Shown here one piece after another: positions 4,310-5,901 of a stretch of DNA of 5,901 nt. This DNA comes from Flavobacteriaceae bacterium. Lineage in GTDB: Bacteria > Bacteroidota > Bacteroidia > Flavobacteriales > Flavobacteriaceae. Location: NCBI GenBank assembly GCA_947461915.1, contig CANHNG010000127.1, forward strand, positions 1 through 5,901, read 5' to 3'. The first letter of the stretch is position 1, and each line of letters starts with the position of its first letter. The position numbers and the translations under genes were made by a program. Under the pieces are notes generated by a model. It was given only the letters and a program-made list of their open reading frames with translations. It made no database searches and was not told where the DNA came from.

Positions 4310-5631
4310 GAAAGATTATTTTAAGTGTGATTCTAATCACAATTTTGGTGTTATCCATTTTTTCAATTTATTTGTTTCCAGAAAGTGCAACTTTAGGAGC
4401 ACATGTTATCCCTCTAAAATTAGATACTGGAGATACAGCTTGGATGCTATGCGCAACAGGACTTGTATTGTTAATGACTCCAGGACTTGGTTTCTTTTAT
4501 GGAGGAATGGTAGGTAAGAAAAATGTAATTAGTACGGTACTACAAAGCTTTATTGCTATGGTAATAGTAACTGTACTATGGGTTGTCGTTGGATTCGGAA
4601 TGTGTTTTGGACCTTCAATAGGAGGTATTATTGGAGACCCTTCCTACAACATGTTTTTTCAAGGAGTAAGCGCTAGCACAGCATGGGACTTAGCTCCAAC
4701 TATTCCTTTCTTATTATTTGCCTTATTTCAAGCGAAATTTGCTATCATCACACCAGCCTTAATAACAGGAGCTTTTGCAGAACGCGTTCGTTTCTGGGCT
4801 TATATGTTGTTTATGGTTTTATTCATATTATTTGTTTACGCTCCATTGTGTCACATGACTTGGCATCCTGATGGAATGTTCTTCGGATGGGGAGTGTTAG
4901 ATTTTGCCGGTGGAACTGTAGTACACATGAGTGCTGGTTGGGCTGCACTTGCAGGAGCTATGTTCTTAGGAAAAAGAAAAGTGCAAAAAGCAAACCCTGC
5001 TCGTATCACTTATGTATTATTAGGAACAGGATTGCTATGGTTCGGTTGGTTCGGTTTCAATGCAGGTTCTGCTGTTGGATCTGGAAGCCTTGCTGCTCAA
5101 GCATTGGGAACTACAACTGTTGCTGCTGCTGCTGCTGCAATGGGATGGGTATTTTTGGACAAAATTCTTGGACATAAACTTTCTGCCATGGGAGCTTGTA
5201 TCGGAGCTGTTGTAGGATTAGTTGCTATTACACCTGCTGCAGGTTTTGTAACAATCCCTTCTGCTTTAGCGATTGGTTTTATTGCAAGTATCGTAAGTAA
5301 CCTTGTGGTAAGTAGTTTTCCTAAAGGTAAAATTGACGATGCTTTAGATGTATTTGCTTGTCACGGTGTTGGTGGTATGGTAGGTATGCTTTTAACAGGG
5401 GTTTTTGCTTCAAAATCAGTTAATGCAATTGTAGGTGATAATCAAGGCTTAATCTATGGCGATGCTACTTTGTTTTTAATTCAATTAAAAGCATTAGTTA
5501 TCGTATCTATATTTGCTTTCGCTGCTTCATATGCACTATTCTTTATTGTGAATAAAATTACTCCATTGAGAGTTAGTGAAGAAAAAGAAGAATTAGGATT
5601 GGATATTTCTCAACACGGAGAATTTTTGTAA
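4306..5631 (+). CDS. amt: Ammonium channel/transporter (Amt family)
   Basis: The 441-residue membrane protein conducts ammonium/ammonia into the cell as a trimer. Residues 1-24 are a basic start and hydrophobic core that may be a cleaved signal peptide, as in E. coli AmtB. Eleven membrane segments follow at about 45-68, 79-101, 130-153, 162-182, 194-220, 232-254, 263-285, 293-310, 316-337, 347-367 and 389-417. The pore twin histidines are H207 (A-G-G-T-V-V-H-M-S-A-G) and H353 (D-V-F-A-C-H-G-V-G-G). D199, just before the signature, matches the conserved periplasmic-site aspartate, and F-A-E-R-V-R-F is at 157-163. The tail E-E-L-G-L-D-I-S-Q-H-G-E-F resembles the cytoplasmic tail that P-II proteins contact, but no glnK/glnB gene is within the window. 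A-U-G at 4306 has only an A-rich sequence directly before it. The gene ends in its own terminator, so it appears monocistronic. Six alanines at 273-278 come from a TGC/GCT trinucleotide run. Confidence 0.96.
   Translation: MRKIILSVILITILVLSIFSIYLFPESATLGAHVIPLKLDTGDTAWMLCATGLVLLMTPGLGFFYGGMVGKKNVISTVLQSFIAMVIVTVLWVVVGFGMCFGPSIGGIIGDPSYNMFFQGVSASTAWDLAPTIPFLLFALFQAKFAIITPALITGAFAERVRFWAYMLFMVLFILFVYAPLCHMTWHPDGMFFGWGVLDFAGGTVVHMSAGWAALAGAMFLGKRKVQKANPARITYVLLGTGLLWFGWFGFNAGSAVGSGSLAAQALGTTTVAAAAAAMGWVFLDKILGHKLSAMGACIGAVVGLVAITPAAGFVTIPSALAIGFIASIVSNLVVSSFPKGKIDDALDVFACHGVGGMVGMLLTGVFASKSVNAIVGDNQGLIYGDATLFLIQLKALVIVSIFAFAASYALFFIVNKITPLRVSEEKEELGLDISQHGEFL
5121..5138 (+). repeat. amt: TGC trinucleotide run inside amt
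   Basis: Six perfect TGC units encode alanines 273-278 in frame as GCT codons ending in GCA. This segment is alanine-rich in many Amt proteins, so selection on the protein explains most of it. Because units are three bases, slippage would change alanine number without breaking the frame. Confidence 0.6.
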
Positions 5632-5655
5632 GCAATTTTTTTAAATCAAATCAGG

Positions 5656-5690
5656 AACACCCTAAAAATTCGTTTTTAGGGTGTTTTTTT
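5656..5690 (+). terminator. Strong intrinsic terminator after amt
   Basis: AACACCCTAAAAA (5656-5668) pairs perfectly with TTTTTAGGGTGTT (5673-5685) over 13 bp around a TTCG tetraloop (5669-5672), with a T run to 5690. It begins 24 nt after the amt stop codon. It confirms that no downstream gene shares the amt transcript from this promoter. Confidence 0.93.
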
Positions 5691-5876
5691 ATGGTTTAAT
5701 AATCCATTTTTTGCTACGATTTAGCGTCATTTCAAACCATTTATGGCCATTAATATATTAAGCCCTTTTGAAATATCTTATCCGTAAAAGACGAATAAGG
5801 GTTAAGCAATTTATTGAATATTCAAGTGGTTTTAATAAAGTCTTATCATTACTAAGATTCTATTAAAAACATAAAG
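5691..5876. other. Gene-free AT-rich intergenic stretch
   Basis: No convincing ORF was found. It contains nested inverted repeats: TTAAGCCC (5758-5765) against GGGTTAA (5799-5805) with one unpaired base, enclosing CTTATCCGT (5777-5785), loop AAAAG, ACGAATAAG (5791-5799) with one mismatch. The inner and outer right arms share base 5799. ATTTCAAA and TTTGAAAT arms also flank the palindrome TTAATATATTAA (5749-5760). No clear promoter with both elements was seen. Confidence 0.4.
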
Positions 5877-5901
5877 CTTCTAGCCTTTTGAAGGCTAGAA
5901 G
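5877..5901. terminator. Perfect 11-bp hairpin at window edge, probable terminator
   Basis: CTTCTAGCCTT (5877-5887) pairs perfectly with AAGGCTAGAAG (5891-5901) around TTG. On the minus strand the stem is followed by CTTTATGTTTTT (complement of 5865-5876), a moderately U-rich tail, so it would suit a minus-strand gene ending to the right of the window. Any T run on the plus side lies outside the window. Confidence 0.5.

Overview
The window looks like an ordinary chromosomal stretch from a member of the Bacteroidota, most likely a Flavobacterium-type organism. Four things suggest this: AT-rich DNA, few Shine-Dalgarno sites, a DUF4468-like protein, and ComM, epimerase and transposase sequences of the kind found in Flavobacteriia. 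The assignment is from recollection of family sequences, not from a search.

Layout: (1) Positions 2-409 (+) hold the 3' part of a small DUF4468-like protein, closed by an intrinsic terminator at 431-458. (2) Positions 469-1292 hold a REP/RAYT-type unit. A 201-residue HUH transposase gene on the minus strand (519-1124) is bracketed by short hairpin repeats. The two innermost CAAAGTC-type repeats, 469-492 and 1165-1188, are perfect 24-nt inverted copies of each other, and a further copy lies beside the end of comM. (3) Positions 1308-2843 (-) encode a complete 511-residue YifB/ComM-type AAA+ ATPase. (4) A 163-nt divergent intergenic region leads to a complete dipeptide (L-Ala-D/L-Glu) epimerase at 3007-4023 (+). 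(5) A 282-nt leader region at 4024-4305 precedes amt. It has an interrupted inverted repeat, two GGGGGTA runs and two possible 14-codon ORFs, the second overlapping the amt start codon. (6) Positions 4306-5631 (+) encode a complete Amt ammonium channel, followed by a strong UUCG-loop terminator. (7) Positions 5691-5901 have no gene and end in a perfect 11-bp hairpin at the window edge.

The genes do not form one pathway. ComM acts on DNA during natural transformation, the epimerase recycles peptidoglycan peptides, and Amt imports ammonium. The two parts most worth following up are the RAYT with its hairpin repeats, which vary in stem sequence but keep the loop and closing bases, and the amt leader, whose elements could form mutually exclusive pairings. 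No gene in the window is of a wholly unknown type except for the limited knowledge of DUF4468.
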